This document shows positions 6,981 to 15,580 of a DNA stretch of 38,774 bases, one piece after another. The position numbers were made by a program, and so were the translations under genes. The notes under the pieces are model-generated. The model did no database searches and was not told the DNA's origin. It saw only the letters and a program-made list of their open reading frames with translations. Position 1 is the stretch's first letter; the number at the start of each line of letters is the position of its first letter. The DNA comes from TC-15 sp034437275 (lineage in GTDB: Bacteria; Chloroflexota; Anaerolineae; Aggregatilineales; Aggregatilineaceae): NCBI GenBank assembly GCA_034437275.1, contig DAOTUD010000008.1, positions 1 through 38,774 on the forward strand, in the 5' to 3' direction.

Positions 6981-7547
6981 TTACCGCGACGGGAAGCGCA
7001 CGTAGACCAGCACATCGCACAACTCGCCGGACACGTCGCGGCGGTGATGGTGCCGCCGCGCTTCGAGCGTGTACCCGGCCCGTTCGGCGACGGCGGCGCT
7101 GCGCGTGTTGCGCGCGTCGCAGTGGATCTCCAGCCGCCGCGCATCCAGGTGCGTGAAGGCGAACTGCGTGATGCCCTCCACCGCTTCGGTGATGTAGCCC
7201 TGCCCGCCCAGGTCGCTGCGCACCCAGTAGCCGATCTCCATGCGCGGCACTCTCCAGTCGATGCGGTGCAGGCCGCTGCTGCCCACGAATTCGCCGTCCG
7301 TTTTGCGCCACAGCCGCAGCGGCAGGTCCTTCCGCAGCCGGAAGTGGGCCGCCCCCCGGCGTCCGTGCGCTTCGGTGTCGTCCACCGACGGGACCGGCTG
7401 CACCCAGGGCATCCAGGGGCGCAGCGCATCCAGCGAGGCGCGGATCGCGGCGTTGACGGCGCGGCCTTCGCCGGGGCGCGGTGCGCGGATGATCAGGCGT
7501 TCGGTCTCGAACGAGTCGGGAAAGTCCAGCAGGATCGGGGCGGGCAT
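6981..7547 (-). CDS. GNAT acetyltransferase, RimJ/RimL-like
   Basis: A 188-residue protein. The opening 'FPDSFETERLIIRAP' and 'MEIGYWVRSDLGGQGYITEA' are hallmarks of the RimJ/RimL branch of the GNAT superfamily, which acetylates N-terminal amino groups of ribosomal proteins or small molecules with acetyl-CoA. The acetyl-CoA loop is 'RSDLGGQGYI' (about residues 115-124), and 'RNTRSAAVAERAGYTLEA' forms the C-terminal motif. ATG 7547 follows a perfect AAGGAGG at good spacing. A longer upstream frame in this register is not coding. The real substrate cannot be told from sequence; single-gene RimJ-like enzymes are very diverse. Confidence 0.88.
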   Translation of the reverse strand: MPAPILLDFPDSFETERLIIRAPRPGEGRAVNAAIRASLDALRPWMPWVQPVPSVDDTEAHGRRGAAHFRLRKDLPLRLWRKTDGEFVGSSGLHRIDWRVPRMEIGYWVRSDLGGQGYITEAVEGITQFAFTHLDARRLEIHCDARNTRSAAVAERAGYTLEARRHHHRRDVSGELCDVLVYVRFPSR

Positions 7548-7576
7548 AGCGGCCTCCTTGTGCGGCGTATTGTCGC

Positions 7577-7603
7577 ATTGTAGGCCAATCCGCGCGGCGT
7601 GCC
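7577..7603 (-). promoter_or_regulatory. Candidate promoter of the RimJ/RimL-like gene
   Basis: On the minus strand, TTGGCA (7603-7598) and TACAAT (7582-7577) are good boxes, but the 15-bp spacer is short. It lies about 30 bases upstream of the start codon. Confidence 0.4.
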
Positions 7604-7682
7604 AACTGGCGGCGCGTTTGCTTGTGGCCCGCAGTCCGGCTATGCTTAGGGCGGAGTCCATACACGACGAACAGGCAGCCCC

Positions 7683-9317
7683 ATGAGCGATCTTTCTGAT
7701 ACCCAACTTGGCCCGTACTATCTGCGCCGCATCATCGGCAAGGGCGGCATGGCGACCGTCTACCAGGCGCACCAGCCCAGCATGGACCGTGACGTGGCGA
7801 TCAAGATCATCGCGTCCGAACTGGCCGGCGACCCGGAGTTCGTCGCGCGCTTTGAGCGCGAAGCCCAGGTGATCGCCCGGCTCCAGCACCCGCACATCCT
7901 GCCCGTGTACGATTTCGGGCAGACCTACCTGGTGATGCGGCTGATGGAAGGCGGCAACCTGGCCGACGAACTGCGCCAGGGCGCGCGGCCTGTTGCGCGC
8001 GTGCGGCAGCTCACCGAACAGATCGCCGCTGCGTTGGATTACGCCCACCTGCGCGGCATCGTTCACCGCGACCTGAAGCCGACCAACATCCTGCTGGATG
8101 ACCTCGGCAACGCCTACCTGACCGACTTCGGGATCGCCAAGCTGCTGGCGGGCGGCACGACCGGCCTCACCGCGACGGGGCAGGTGATGGGCACGCCGAC
8201 CTACATGGCCCCGGAGCAGTGGCGCTCCGAGCCGGTCGATGGGCGCACGGATGTGTACGCGCTGGGCGTGATCGTGTACCAGATGCTGCTGGGGCAGGTG
8301 CCGTTCAGCGCCGAGACGCCGCACAGCCTGATGTACCTGCACCTGGACGCCGCGCCGCCGCCTCCGCACAACATCAACCCGGACCTGCCGCGCAGCCTGG
8401 AGCCGGTGATCGCCAACGCGCTGGCCAAGTCCCGCGAGGATCGCTACGCCTCGGCGCTGGACGTGGCGCGCGACCTGGAACACGCGCTGCAAGCGCCGTC
8501 CCGGCTGCCGGAGCAGACCGCCATCGACCGCACGCAGGAAGCCGACCAGGTCCGCCCGGAGCCGGTCCCGCCCGCGCCGGTGCCCCCGCCGCCCAGCTAC
8601 GCGCCGCCGGTCTACACGCCGCCCCCGCGCTACGCCGAGCCGCCGCGCGGCACGACGACCAGTTGGTTCTGGATCGGGGCGCTTGTGATCGTGGCGCTGG
8701 TGCTGGTTGGTGGGGCCGCTATTTTGGGCGCGTACTGGCTGTCGTCGCCTGGGGACGATGACGGCGGGGGCGCGCTGCCGCCGCCGCCCACCTCGACGCG
8801 CAACGTCACCGCGACGGTGACCGCGCTGCCGCCGACAATGACTGTCCCGTCGACGGCGCGGCCTGCGTCGCCGGTGCCGAACACCCTGCCGCCCCTTGCA
8901 ACGCCGGTCCCGCCCCGCACGCTGCCGCCAACGATCACGCCCGCGCCCAGCCCGACGCCGACCGTGCCGACCAGCACGCCCGCGCCCAGCCTGACGCCGA
9001 CCTTCGACCCGCGCTACAAGCCGGCGGTGCGCATCGACAATCCGGCGGATGGGGCGGTCTATAACCTGGGGGAGACGGTGCTGATCGACTTCACCGCGAC
9101 GGTGCAGCTTGGCGGGGTCGAGCGTGTGGAACTGCGCCGCTTCGATCAGGTGGTGGATTTGCTGCCCGGTGGGAATCAGCCGGTCTTTCAGAATGTGTTC
9201 GTCTACCAGCCGGACACGACCGGCACCTACACGCTGGACGTGATCGCCTATGCGCGCGACGCCCAGGGCGATCTGGTCGCCAGCGCCCCGGTGACGATCA
9301 CGATCCTGGTGCAGTAG
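7683..9317 (+). CDS. Transmembrane Ser/Thr protein kinase (Pkn type) with extracellular Ig-like domain
   Basis: A 544-residue receptor-like kinase. Kinase domain residues 12-270: glycine loop IGKGGMATVY, lysine 41 (VAIKII), Glu in helix C, HRDLKPTN (Asp130), DFG (Asp148), GTPTYMAPEQ. All catalytic residues are present. Then come a Pro-rich segment (about 290-320), a membrane helix (about 328-352), a Thr/Pro-rich stalk (about 365-440) and an extracellular Ig/fibronectin-like domain (443-544, starting AVRIDNPADGAVYNLGETV). It should sense something outside the cell and phosphorylate cytoplasmic targets such as FHA-domain partners. One FHA protein is encoded at 19554, but there is no physical link. 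The gene is divergent from the GNAT gene and its start follows a weak ribosome site. Confidence 0.95.
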   Translation: MSDLSDTQLGPYYLRRIIGKGGMATVYQAHQPSMDRDVAIKIIASELAGDPEFVARFEREAQVIARLQHPHILPVYDFGQTYLVMRLMEGGNLADELRQGARPVARVRQLTEQIAAALDYAHLRGIVHRDLKPTNILLDDLGNAYLTDFGIAKLLAGGTTGLTATGQVMGTPTYMAPEQWRSEPVDGRTDVYALGVIVYQMLLGQVPFSAETPHSLMYLHLDAAPPPPHNINPDLPRSLEPVIANALAKSREDRYASALDVARDLEHALQAPSRLPEQTAIDRTQEADQVRPEPVPPAPVPPPPSYAPPVYTPPPRYAEPPRGTTTSWFWIGALVIVALVLVGGAAILGAYWLSSPGDDDGGGALPPPPTSTRNVTATVTALPPTMTVPSTARPASPVPNTLPPLATPVPPRTLPPTITPAPSPTPTVPTSTPAPSLTPTFDPRYKPAVRIDNPADGAVYNLGETVLIDFTATVQLGGVERVELRRFDQVVDLLPGGNQPVFQNVFVYQPDTTGTYTLDVIAYARDAQGDLVASAPVTITILVQ

Positions 9318-9320
9318 ACG

Positions 9321-9397
9321 ACCCCTCCCCCCGCCGCTCTGCGGGCGGTGTCCCCTCGCCCCACTGGGTGGGAGAGGGGGGCCGGGGGGTGAGGGGC
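9321..9397. repeat. Palindromic intergenic repeat, family B, copy 2
   Basis: A 77-bp element (CCCCTCCCCCCGCCGCTCTG..., CCCCACTGGGTGGGAGAGGG, GGGCCGGGGGGTGAGGGG). It shares the right-hand module of copy 1 but lacks the central GCGCGCTGTGACTC block. It sits between the convergent kinase and tandem-DsbA genes, where it may also stop transcription. Confidence 0.7.
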
Positions 9398-9419
9398 AAA
9401 CCGACGCTTATTAAACCCG

Positions 9420-11321
9420 CTAGCTCGTCAGCATCCCCATGTTCGCCGCGAGCCACGCCAGGAAGTCGTCGTACACTGCCGGGCTGGGATCGCCCTCGTA
9501 CTGGTAGATCACCAGGCTCATGCCGTCGTCGGCCCGGTCGATCAGCATCCACACCGTGTCGATCCCGGCGAAGAACTGGCCCTGTCCGTCGAACTGGGAC
9601 GGCAGCATCAGCCGCAGCGCCGCGACCTGCATCTCGCCGATCTGCTGGTGCTGCGGCCCGGTGAACGGGTCGTCGTCGCTGGCCAGCCCCATCTCGGCGA
9701 CCTGTCCTTGCAGGCTGTCTTCCGCCTGCGCCAGCACGTCGAGCAGCGGCGTGTCGGAGTCCGGCATCGCCAGCCCGGAGTCCAGCACGAAGCTTTCCAG
9801 CGACGTGATCTCGTAGATGATCAGGGCGTTGGCGTTGGTGTGCATGTACTGTCCCGGCGCGGCCTCGGACCAGTTGGCGGCGGATGGGGCGGCGGGTTCG
9901 GCAGCCGCGTCAGTGTCGGGCGCGCCGGCGTCCGAAGCACGCGCCAGTTCGTCCTGGATGATGCGGTCGAACGTCTCGAAGGGCTGCGCACCGAAGGCGT
10001 GCACCACGCCGTTGATGATGAAGCCCGGCGTGCCCTGGAAGCCGTACTCGCGCGCGGCGCGGGCGTCGTTGATGATCTCCTCCATGTAGCGCTCGCTGGC
10101 CATGCATTCCTCGAACGCGCCCGTATCCAGCCCCAACTCGCCGGCATAGCTCACCATTGCTACCTGGTCGAAGGGCGGGCGTTCGTCGGCCTCCAGCTTA
10201 TCGAAGATCAGGTTGTGCATCTCCCAGAACGCGCCCTGTTCCTCGGCGCACTCGGTCGCATGGGCGGCGCGCACGGAATCCGCGCCGAAGATCGGATAGT
10301 CACGGTAGACGAATTTCACTGCGTCGGGATATTGCTCGCGGATTTGCGGCAGCACGTCCCGGTACCAGCGCCCGCAGAACCCACATTGGAAATCCGAGAA
10401 CTCGACGATCACGACCGGGGCATCCGCCGGTCCCAGGAAGGCGTCATCGTCGCTGAATGTGCTGCGCGGGATGCGGGTCGGCAGCGGGGTGTTGGTCGGC
10501 ACGAAGGCCGCCGTTGCCGTCAAGGCGGCGTCCACCTGCGGCGCGACCGTCGCATCGAAGGCGGTCGTCGGGCCGGGGGGGGGCGTCGCGGTGGCAGGGG
10601 CCGTCTGCCCGCCAGGGTTGGCCAGTTCCTGCTGGATGATGCGGTCGAACGTCTCGAAGGGCTGCGCACCGAAGGCGTGCACCTGGCCGTTGATCACGAA
10701 GCCCGGCGTGCCGCCAAACCCGAAGCTCGTCGCGTCCTGGTAGTCGGCCAGCACCTCGTCGAGATAGCGCTCGCTGGTCAGGCATTCCTCGAACGCGCCG
10801 GCATCCAGCCCGATATCGCCCGCCAGCCCGACCAGCATGTCCTGTGTCGAGGGTTCGCCGCTGTCGAAGATCGCGTCGTGCATGTCCCAGAACGCGCCCT
10901 GTTCTTCGGCGCACTCGGTCGCCTGGGCGGCGCGCGCTGAATCCTCGCCGAAGATCACGAAGTCCCGGTAGACAAATTTCACCTCGTCGGGGTATGTCGC
11001 GCGGATTTGCGGCAGGACTTCCTGGTACCAGCGCCCGCAGTAGCCGCACTGGAAGTCTGAGAACTCCACGATCACCACCGGCGCATCTACCGGCCCCAGG
11101 AAGGCGTCATCATCGGCGGCGTCGGCGTTGGATACGCGCGTCGGCTCAGGCGGGATCAGGCGCTCGGCGGTCGCGGTCAGGGCCGCCTCCACCCCGGCGC
11201 GCACCGTCGGGTCGGGGTCGAGCGTGGGGTTGGGATCGTCGCCCTGCGCGAGCGTGATCGCCGCGCCGACCAGCCCCAGCACCATCACGGCAGCCAGCAG
11301 CGGTAAGTGTTTGCGTTGCAT
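9420..11321 (-). CDS. Secreted tandem DsbA-like oxidoreductase (two thioredoxin-fold domains)
   Basis: A 633-residue exported protein with an N-terminal hydrophobic signal or anchor (residues 6-26). Domain 1 (about 72-232) has FSDFQCGYCGRW with active-site Cys92-Cys95 and a TPGF cis-proline loop near 206. Domain 2 (about 292-460) has FQCGFCGRW with Cys313-Cys316 and TPGF near 432. Both carry the extra Cys pair typical of Thioredoxin_4/DsbA-like proteins (ATECAEE, FEEC). Residues 480-633 form an unrecognised domain. These proteins make or isomerise disulfides in exported proteins. The two domains are a recent duplication: a 52-bp stretch is identical between them. The gene follows the DsbA-TlpA gene by 89 bp, probably in one operon. 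Confidence 0.88.
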   Translation of the reverse strand: MQRKHLPLLAAVMVLGLVGAAITLAQGDDPNPTLDPDPTVRAGVEAALTATAERLIPPEPTRVSNADAADDDAFLGPVDAPVVIVEFSDFQCGYCGRWYQEVLPQIRATYPDEVKFVYRDFVIFGEDSARAAQATECAEEQGAFWDMHDAIFDSGEPSTQDMLVGLAGDIGLDAGAFEECLTSERYLDEVLADYQDATSFGFGGTPGFVINGQVHAFGAQPFETFDRIIQQELANPGGQTAPATATPPPGPTTAFDATVAPQVDAALTATAAFVPTNTPLPTRIPRSTFSDDDAFLGPADAPVVIVEFSDFQCGFCGRWYRDVLPQIREQYPDAVKFVYRDYPIFGADSVRAAHATECAEEQGAFWEMHNLIFDKLEADERPPFDQVAMVSYAGELGLDTGAFEECMASERYMEEIINDARAAREYGFQGTPGFIINGVVHAFGAQPFETFDRIIQDELARASDAGAPDTDAAAEPAAPSAANWSEAAPGQYMHTNANALIIYEITSLESFVLDSGLAMPDSDTPLLDVLAQAEDSLQGQVAEMGLASDDDPFTGPQHQQIGEMQVAALRLMLPSQFDGQGQFFAGIDTVWMLIDRADDGMSLVIYQYEGDPSPAVYDDFLAWLAANMGMLTS

Positions 11322-11410
11322 GAGGACACCTCAATTTTCGTTGATGTTTTTTAATGCTGTAGAGTTTCGCGGATTCGGGCGGGATCGGCAAATTCATGCG
11401 CGTCGCCCAC

Positions 11411-12730
11411 TCACTCCCCGTCCGGTGCGGACACGATGTCGTCCAGCGCGCGCAGATCAAGCGGCGATCCCCACAACTGCCACGGCATCCCCTGCGGTCC
11501 CATCAGGACCGTGGTGGGGTAGTCCGTCACGCCGTAGGCATCCACCACACGCTGATCGGCGTCCAGCAGCACGGGGAACGGGATATCCTGCGCCTCGGCG
11601 AAGGCGCGCACGGTGTCCGCCGCCTGCCCGGCGTTGATCGCCAGTACGGCGATGGGGTCATCCTGCTGGCCGGTGTACGCGCGCAGCGCCGCCAGCGTAT
11701 CCAGGCACGCGGGGCAGTCCGTCCGCCAGAAGGTGACGACCGTGTGCTGGCCCCGGAAATCCTTCAGCGCGACCGTGTCCCCGTCCAGCGCGGGCAGCGC
11801 GAAGTCGTACGGTGTGGAGCTGTCGTCGTTGGTGACGGCTGCGACGCGCTGCTGCAATTCCTCGTAGCTGCGCGGGACGATCTGCCAGGTGCCGTCGCTG
11901 TCGTAGCGGATCAGGGCGGTAGGCGTGCCGCGCACGTTCAGGTCCATCGCCAGCTTGCTGATCGCGGTCAGGCTGTCGCGGTAGCGCTCGGATTCGACGC
12001 AGGTGATCAACTCGTCGGCGTCCAGCCCGGTGTATTCGGCGGTGGTCCGAATCTGGTCCATCGCGAAGGCTTCCATCGGCGGCAGCCGGGCGGCCAGCTC
12101 GAACAGGTTTTCCTCCATGTCCCAGTATGCGCCCTGCTCGCTGGCACACAGCGCCGCGTAGGCCGCGTCGGACGAGGCCGGCTGCACGCCGAATGCCATC
12201 AGCGCGATCTGCACCGACGCCTGGCCCGGCACGACATAATCCTCGATGAACCAGGCCAGATCGGTCTGGTGGTAGAAGCGGCAGTGACCGCAGGTAAAGT
12301 TCTGGAAGACCATGACCTGCACCGGCGCATCCGGCGCACCCAGCCGGGCCATGCCTGGCGCGGTCATGTTATGCGGGACCTCGACCTTGTCCTCCGGGCA
12401 CAGCGTCACCTCCACGTCCGCCCCGCTGACCGTGACCGTCTGCTCCGGCCAGCACAGGCCGCGCGCACACGGCGGGTCAATCGCCAGCGTGTGGCTGCCG
12501 TCCGGCACGTTGTCGAACGAGAAGCGCCCGTTGGCCCAATGGGGCCGCGTGCTCTCGTTCAGCGGCGCCAGTCCCACCTCGACCGCCAGCCGCGCCCCGG
12601 TGCAGTCCGGTGTGCGCGCCACCACCCCGCGGATGGTGAACCCGCCATCATCCTGTGCTGCCGTGCTGCTGCCCATCACCAGCGCCAGCCCGATCACCAG
12701 CGCGATTCCCCAACGCTGCCATTTGCCCAT
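11411..12730 (-). CDS. Secreted DsbA-TlpA fusion (two different thioredoxin folds in one chain)
   Basis: A 439-residue protein with a signal sequence (residues 1-25). Residues about 30-112 form a small beta domain with three Cys (DPPCARGLCW), probably carboxypeptidase-regulatory-like. A DsbA-like domain (about 130-295) has FTCGHC (Cys147-Cys150), a second Cys pair and a GTPTALI cis-proline loop. A TlpA/AhpC-TSA domain (about 305-439) has WRTDCPACLDTL (Cys339-Cys342) and DYPTTVLMG. DsbA-type domains oxidise thiols, and TlpA/ResA-type domains usually reduce them, so one chain may carry both activities or an electron relay. ATG 12730 has AAGGAGG upstream. It lies 36 bp after the VOC-fusion gene and before the tandem DsbA gene. 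Confidence 0.87.
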   Translation of the reverse strand: MGKWQRWGIALVIGLALVMGSSTAAQDDGGFTIRGVVARTPDCTGARLAVEVGLAPLNESTRPHWANGRFSFDNVPDGSHTLAIDPPCARGLCWPEQTVTVSGADVEVTLCPEDKVEVPHNMTAPGMARLGAPDAPVQVMVFQNFTCGHCRFYHQTDLAWFIEDYVVPGQASVQIALMAFGVQPASSDAAYAALCASEQGAYWDMEENLFELAARLPPMEAFAMDQIRTTAEYTGLDADELITCVESERYRDSLTAISKLAMDLNVRGTPTALIRYDSDGTWQIVPRSYEELQQRVAAVTNDDSSTPYDFALPALDGDTVALKDFRGQHTVVTFWRTDCPACLDTLAALRAYTGQQDDPIAVLAINAGQAADTVRAFAEAQDIPFPVLLDADQRVVDAYGVTDYPTTVLMGPQGMPWQLWGSPLDLRALDDIVSAPDGE

Positions 12731-12766
12731 CGTGCCCTCCTTATGTGTCGGTCCAAAAAACGATCA

Positions 12767-13813
12767 TCATCGCCGCGAGTACGTCAGGTCGCCCTCGATG
12801 AGTTCGATCAGCGTGCCGTCGGGGTCGGTGAAGAACGCGATGCGCACCCCGCCGGCGGCGTCCATCGGCGTAATTGTAAACGGCACGCCGGCGCACATCA
12901 ACTGCTCGGCGATGGCGTCCAGCCCGGTCACGCGCAGCGCGAAATGCCGCAGCCCGACCTGTATGTCGTCGGACTGCCCGCCAGAGGGTCGCGTCTCGCC
13001 CGCGTTGAAGCTGAACAGCTCCAACTGGCCGCGCCCGGTGTCCAGGTAGGCGATGCTGAACCCGCGCGGATCGCCGGGGAAATCCAGGTGCCCCAACAGC
13101 CGGAAGCCGAGCACGCCCCGGTAAAAATCGAGCGACCGTGACAGGTTACTGACGGTGATCGCGACGTGGTCCAGGCCGTGAATGTGCGGGCGGGGCGGGG
13201 CCGGCGTGGGGGTGTCCGGGGCCGGTTCCGGGGGCGGCGGCGCGGGCGCGTCCTCGCCGGCGAAGATCGGCGGCGGGCGGCGGTCCGGGTTGTCGACGTA
13301 GCCGATCATGCGCGCGACCAGCCGGTGCACGCTGGCCGGGTCGGTCGGGACGTAGGGGTAGATCGGCAGGTCCGGGTGCAGCCCCAGTGCCGCGCGCAGC
13401 TCGTCGGAAGACAGCGCGTCGGGTTCGTGCTGCCGCCCGGCGGCGAGGATCACGTCGGCGTGGGGATGGGCGTGGTACAGGCGGCGCAGCGCGCGCTGGA
13501 TGATGCGCGGGGCGAGGATTTTCACCGCGTCGATGATCACAATATAGCCGTCACAGTTCAGCAGGCCCGCACCGGTCGCCATCCGGTCGCTGACGGACTG
13601 GATGTAGACCGGGGGCTGCGGTGGGCGCGCCAGCTTGATGAAGCACGGGGTGTCGGTGGTGGGGGAAGCGGGGCGCTGGTCGGCGGGCAGCATCGCCAGC
13701 ACGGCCTCCATAAACGCCGCGGTGCTGACCGGCGATACATGCTGGCTGCTATCCGGCGGCGTGCTGGCGGCCTGGTCCGGGCCATAGAACCCAAAAACGG
13801 CGATCTTGAGCAT
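12767..13813 (-). CDS. Degenerate MglA/Arf-like GTPase domain fused to a VOC (glyoxalase-fold) domain
   Basis: A 348-residue cytoplasmic protein. Residues 1-175 resemble small MglA-type GTPases: 'DGYIVIIDAVKI', then ILAAGRQHEPDALSSDELRA and ALGLHPDLPIYPYVPTD match the family pattern '..AANKQD.PDA...IR.ALGL.....V.P..ATD'. The nucleotide-binding motifs are lost: the P-loop position reads GFYGPDQAAS with no GK[S/T], and the NKxD motif reads GRQH. A Pro-rich linker (185-210) leads to a VOC domain (about 213-345) with candidate metal ligands in LDHVAI, QLELFSF, LRHFAL and LIELIEG. VOC enzymes include glyoxalase I, methylmalonyl-CoA epimerase and dioxygenases. ATG 13813 with GGGAGAG upstream is preferred over 13864. 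First gene of the thiol-oxidoreductase operon. Confidence 0.75.
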   Translation of the reverse strand: MLKIAVFGFYGPDQAASTPPDSSQHVSPVSTAAFMEAVLAMLPADQRPASPTTDTPCFIKLARPPQPPVYIQSVSDRMATGAGLLNCDGYIVIIDAVKILAPRIIQRALRRLYHAHPHADVILAAGRQHEPDALSSDELRAALGLHPDLPIYPYVPTDPASVHRLVARMIGYVDNPDRRPPPIFAGEDAPAPPPPEPAPDTPTPAPPRPHIHGLDHVAITVSNLSRSLDFYRGVLGFRLLGHLDFPGDPRGFSIAYLDTGRGQLELFSFNAGETRPSGGQSDDIQVGLRHFALRVTGLDAIAEQLMCAGVPFTITPMDAAGGVRIAFFTDPDGTLIELIEGDLTYSRR

Positions 13814-14129
13814 AGACTCTCCCAGAACATTAATTTTTGTGGTGGAAAAACTAAAGGCCTTCACCGCGCATTATACCGCAGGGGGCCGGGCCGGATCACA
13901 GTGCCGATCCTCAGCCGCGCCCCTGCGGATCATCCCGCATTGCCGGGCGAAAGCGCTTTTCCTGTATGGAGCAGGGCGCAAGCGAAAAGAAGGCCCTCAC
14001 CCTTCCGGCAGAGCCAGGGGATGAGAGCCAAAGAAGCAGTTCGCCAACAAGATCGTTTACGAGGTGGTGTCCGGTATTAGACAGGCTGATTGGGGACTGA
14101 TGCGTCTTCTCGTCCCCCTGTCCCCCGGC
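13814..14129. other. Gap between the beta-CASP gene and the GTPase-VOC gene
   Basis: 316 bases without a supportable gene. The part near 13870 holds the promoter of the minus-strand VOC-fusion gene. GGCCCTCACCC at 13992-14002 is a solo remnant of the family B repeat end. The rest shows no clear ORF, RNA or further repeat. Confidence 0.5.
13870..13875 (-). promoter_or_regulatory. -10 box for the GTPase-VOC / DsbA operon
   Basis: A perfect TATAAT on the minus strand (ATTATA on the plus strand). It lies about 57 bases upstream of ATG 13813, giving a leader of roughly 50 nt. No convincing -35 box was found. Confidence 0.45.
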
Positions 14130-15533
14130 TCAGCTAATTTTCGCCGTCTGGTGCAGCTCCGGCACCACGACATCCTCATAGCTGCCGTCGGATTCCAGGC
14201 TTTGCGCGAGCGCCTGCGCGGAGTCCGGCTCGCCATGCACCAGGAACGTCTGGCGCGGGCGCTTGGTGATGGCGCTGGCCCAGGCCAGCAGTTCGTCGTG
14301 GTCCGCGTGGCCGGAAAAGCCGTTGATGACCTCGACCTGCGCGCGCAGGTGGTGCTCCTCGCCGAAGATGCGCACCGTCTCCTGCTGCTCCACGATGCGG
14401 CGGCCCAGCGTGTGCGGCGCCTGCCAGCCGACGATCAGCACCGTGTTGGCCGGGTCTTCGATCCGGTTGCGCAGGTGGTGCAGGATGCGCCCGTGTTCGG
14501 CCATGCCGCTGGCGCTGATCACGATGAACGGCTGGCGCATGAAGTTCAGCTCTTTGCTCTGCTCGACCGAGCGCGTATAGCGCAGCGAGTCGAAGCCGAA
14601 CGGGTCGCCCTCCTGGAGCATGAACGCGCGCATCTCCGCGTCGTAGCATTCCGGGTGCAGCCGGAAGACCGACGTGGCGTTGATCGCCAGCGGGCTGTCG
14701 ACGAAGACCGGCAGCTGCGGGATATCGCGCGCGACCATCAGCTTGTGCAGCGTGTAGACCAGCTGCTGCGTGCGCCCGACGGCAAACGACGGGATGATCA
14801 CCGCGCCGCCGCGCTGGTGCGTCTGGTTGATGATGTTTTCCAGCCGCTTTTCGGAGTCGAAATACGGTTCGTGCTGCCGGTCGCCATAGGTGCTTTCCAT
14901 GATCAACACGTCGGCGTGTTCGACCGTCTCCGGGTCGCGGATGATCGGGATCAACTCGCGGCCCAGGTCGCCGCTGAACACCACGCGCACATCGCGCCCG
15001 GCGTCGCGGTCTTCGATGTCCAGCACCACGATCGCGCTGCCCAGCATGTGCCCGGCGTCCAGGAAGGTGATGAAAATGCCCGGCAGAATCTCGCGCTGGC
15101 GGTGGTAGCCGATCGCGCTGAAGTAGTTCAGGCTGGTCATGGCGTCTTCGGTGGTGTAGATCGGGTCGATGGGCGGCTCGTTTTTGCGGGCGCGCTTCTT
15201 GTTGACGAATTCGGCGTCGCGCTCCTGGATGTGAGCGCTGTCCAGCAGCATCGTCGAGCACAGGTCGCGCGTGGCGAAGGTGCACACGATGTCGCCCGTG
15301 AAGCCGCTCTTGACCAGGTTGGGGATGTTGCCGCTGTGGTCGATGTGGGCGTGGCTGAGCACCAGGGCATCGACCTGTTCCGCGTTGTAGGGCAGGTTGC
15401 GGTTGCGCTCGAAGGCGTCGTGGCGGTGGCCCTGGTACAGGCCGCAGTCCAGCAGCAGGCGTTGGCCGTTAGCTTCGACCAAATGCTGCGAGCCGGTGAC
15501 GGTTTGGGCTGCGCCGTGAAAAGTAATTTTCAT
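14130..15533 (-). CDS. Metallo-beta-lactamase/beta-CASP RNase (CPSF/YSH1-like)
   Basis: A 467-residue MBL-fold nuclease. Metal-binding motifs: SHAHIDHSG (His61, His63, Asp65, His66), DAGHMLGSA and FSGDLGR. The beta-CASP region follows, with IMESTYGDR, IPSFAVGRTQ and ISASGMAEHGRILHHL, and the RMMBL motif GFSGHADHDEL with a final HGEPDSA. This set is typical of the bacterial and archaeal CPSF73-like family that cleaves RNA endo- or exonucleolytically, using two zinc ions. All metal ligands appear intact. It starts at ATG 15533, downstream of a family B repeat, and is separated from the RNase D gene by about 160 bp, so two RNA-processing enzymes lie next to each other. Confidence 0.93.
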   Translation of the reverse strand: MKITFHGAAQTVTGSQHLVEANGQRLLLDCGLYQGHRHDAFERNRNLPYNAEQVDALVLSHAHIDHSGNIPNLVKSGFTGDIVCTFATRDLCSTMLLDSAHIQERDAEFVNKKRARKNEPPIDPIYTTEDAMTSLNYFSAIGYHRQREILPGIFITFLDAGHMLGSAIVVLDIEDRDAGRDVRVVFSGDLGRELIPIIRDPETVEHADVLIMESTYGDRQHEPYFDSEKRLENIINQTHQRGGAVIIPSFAVGRTQQLVYTLHKLMVARDIPQLPVFVDSPLAINATSVFRLHPECYDAEMRAFMLQEGDPFGFDSLRYTRSVEQSKELNFMRQPFIVISASGMAEHGRILHHLRNRIEDPANTVLIVGWQAPHTLGRRIVEQQETVRIFGEEHHLRAQVEVINGFSGHADHDELLAWASAITKRPRQTFLVHGEPDSAQALAQSLESDGSYEDVVVPELHQTAKIS

Positions 15534-15580
15534 AGTAAAAATCCTCGCTTGTTAATAAGGAGTTATGGTCTGGGATGGCC

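Noticed and set aside
7548..8492. N-terminal extension of the RimJ/RimL-like gene to 8492 on the minus strand
   Set aside because: It would cover the kinase gene antisense. A perfect AAGGAGG site and typical GNAT start place the true start at 7547.
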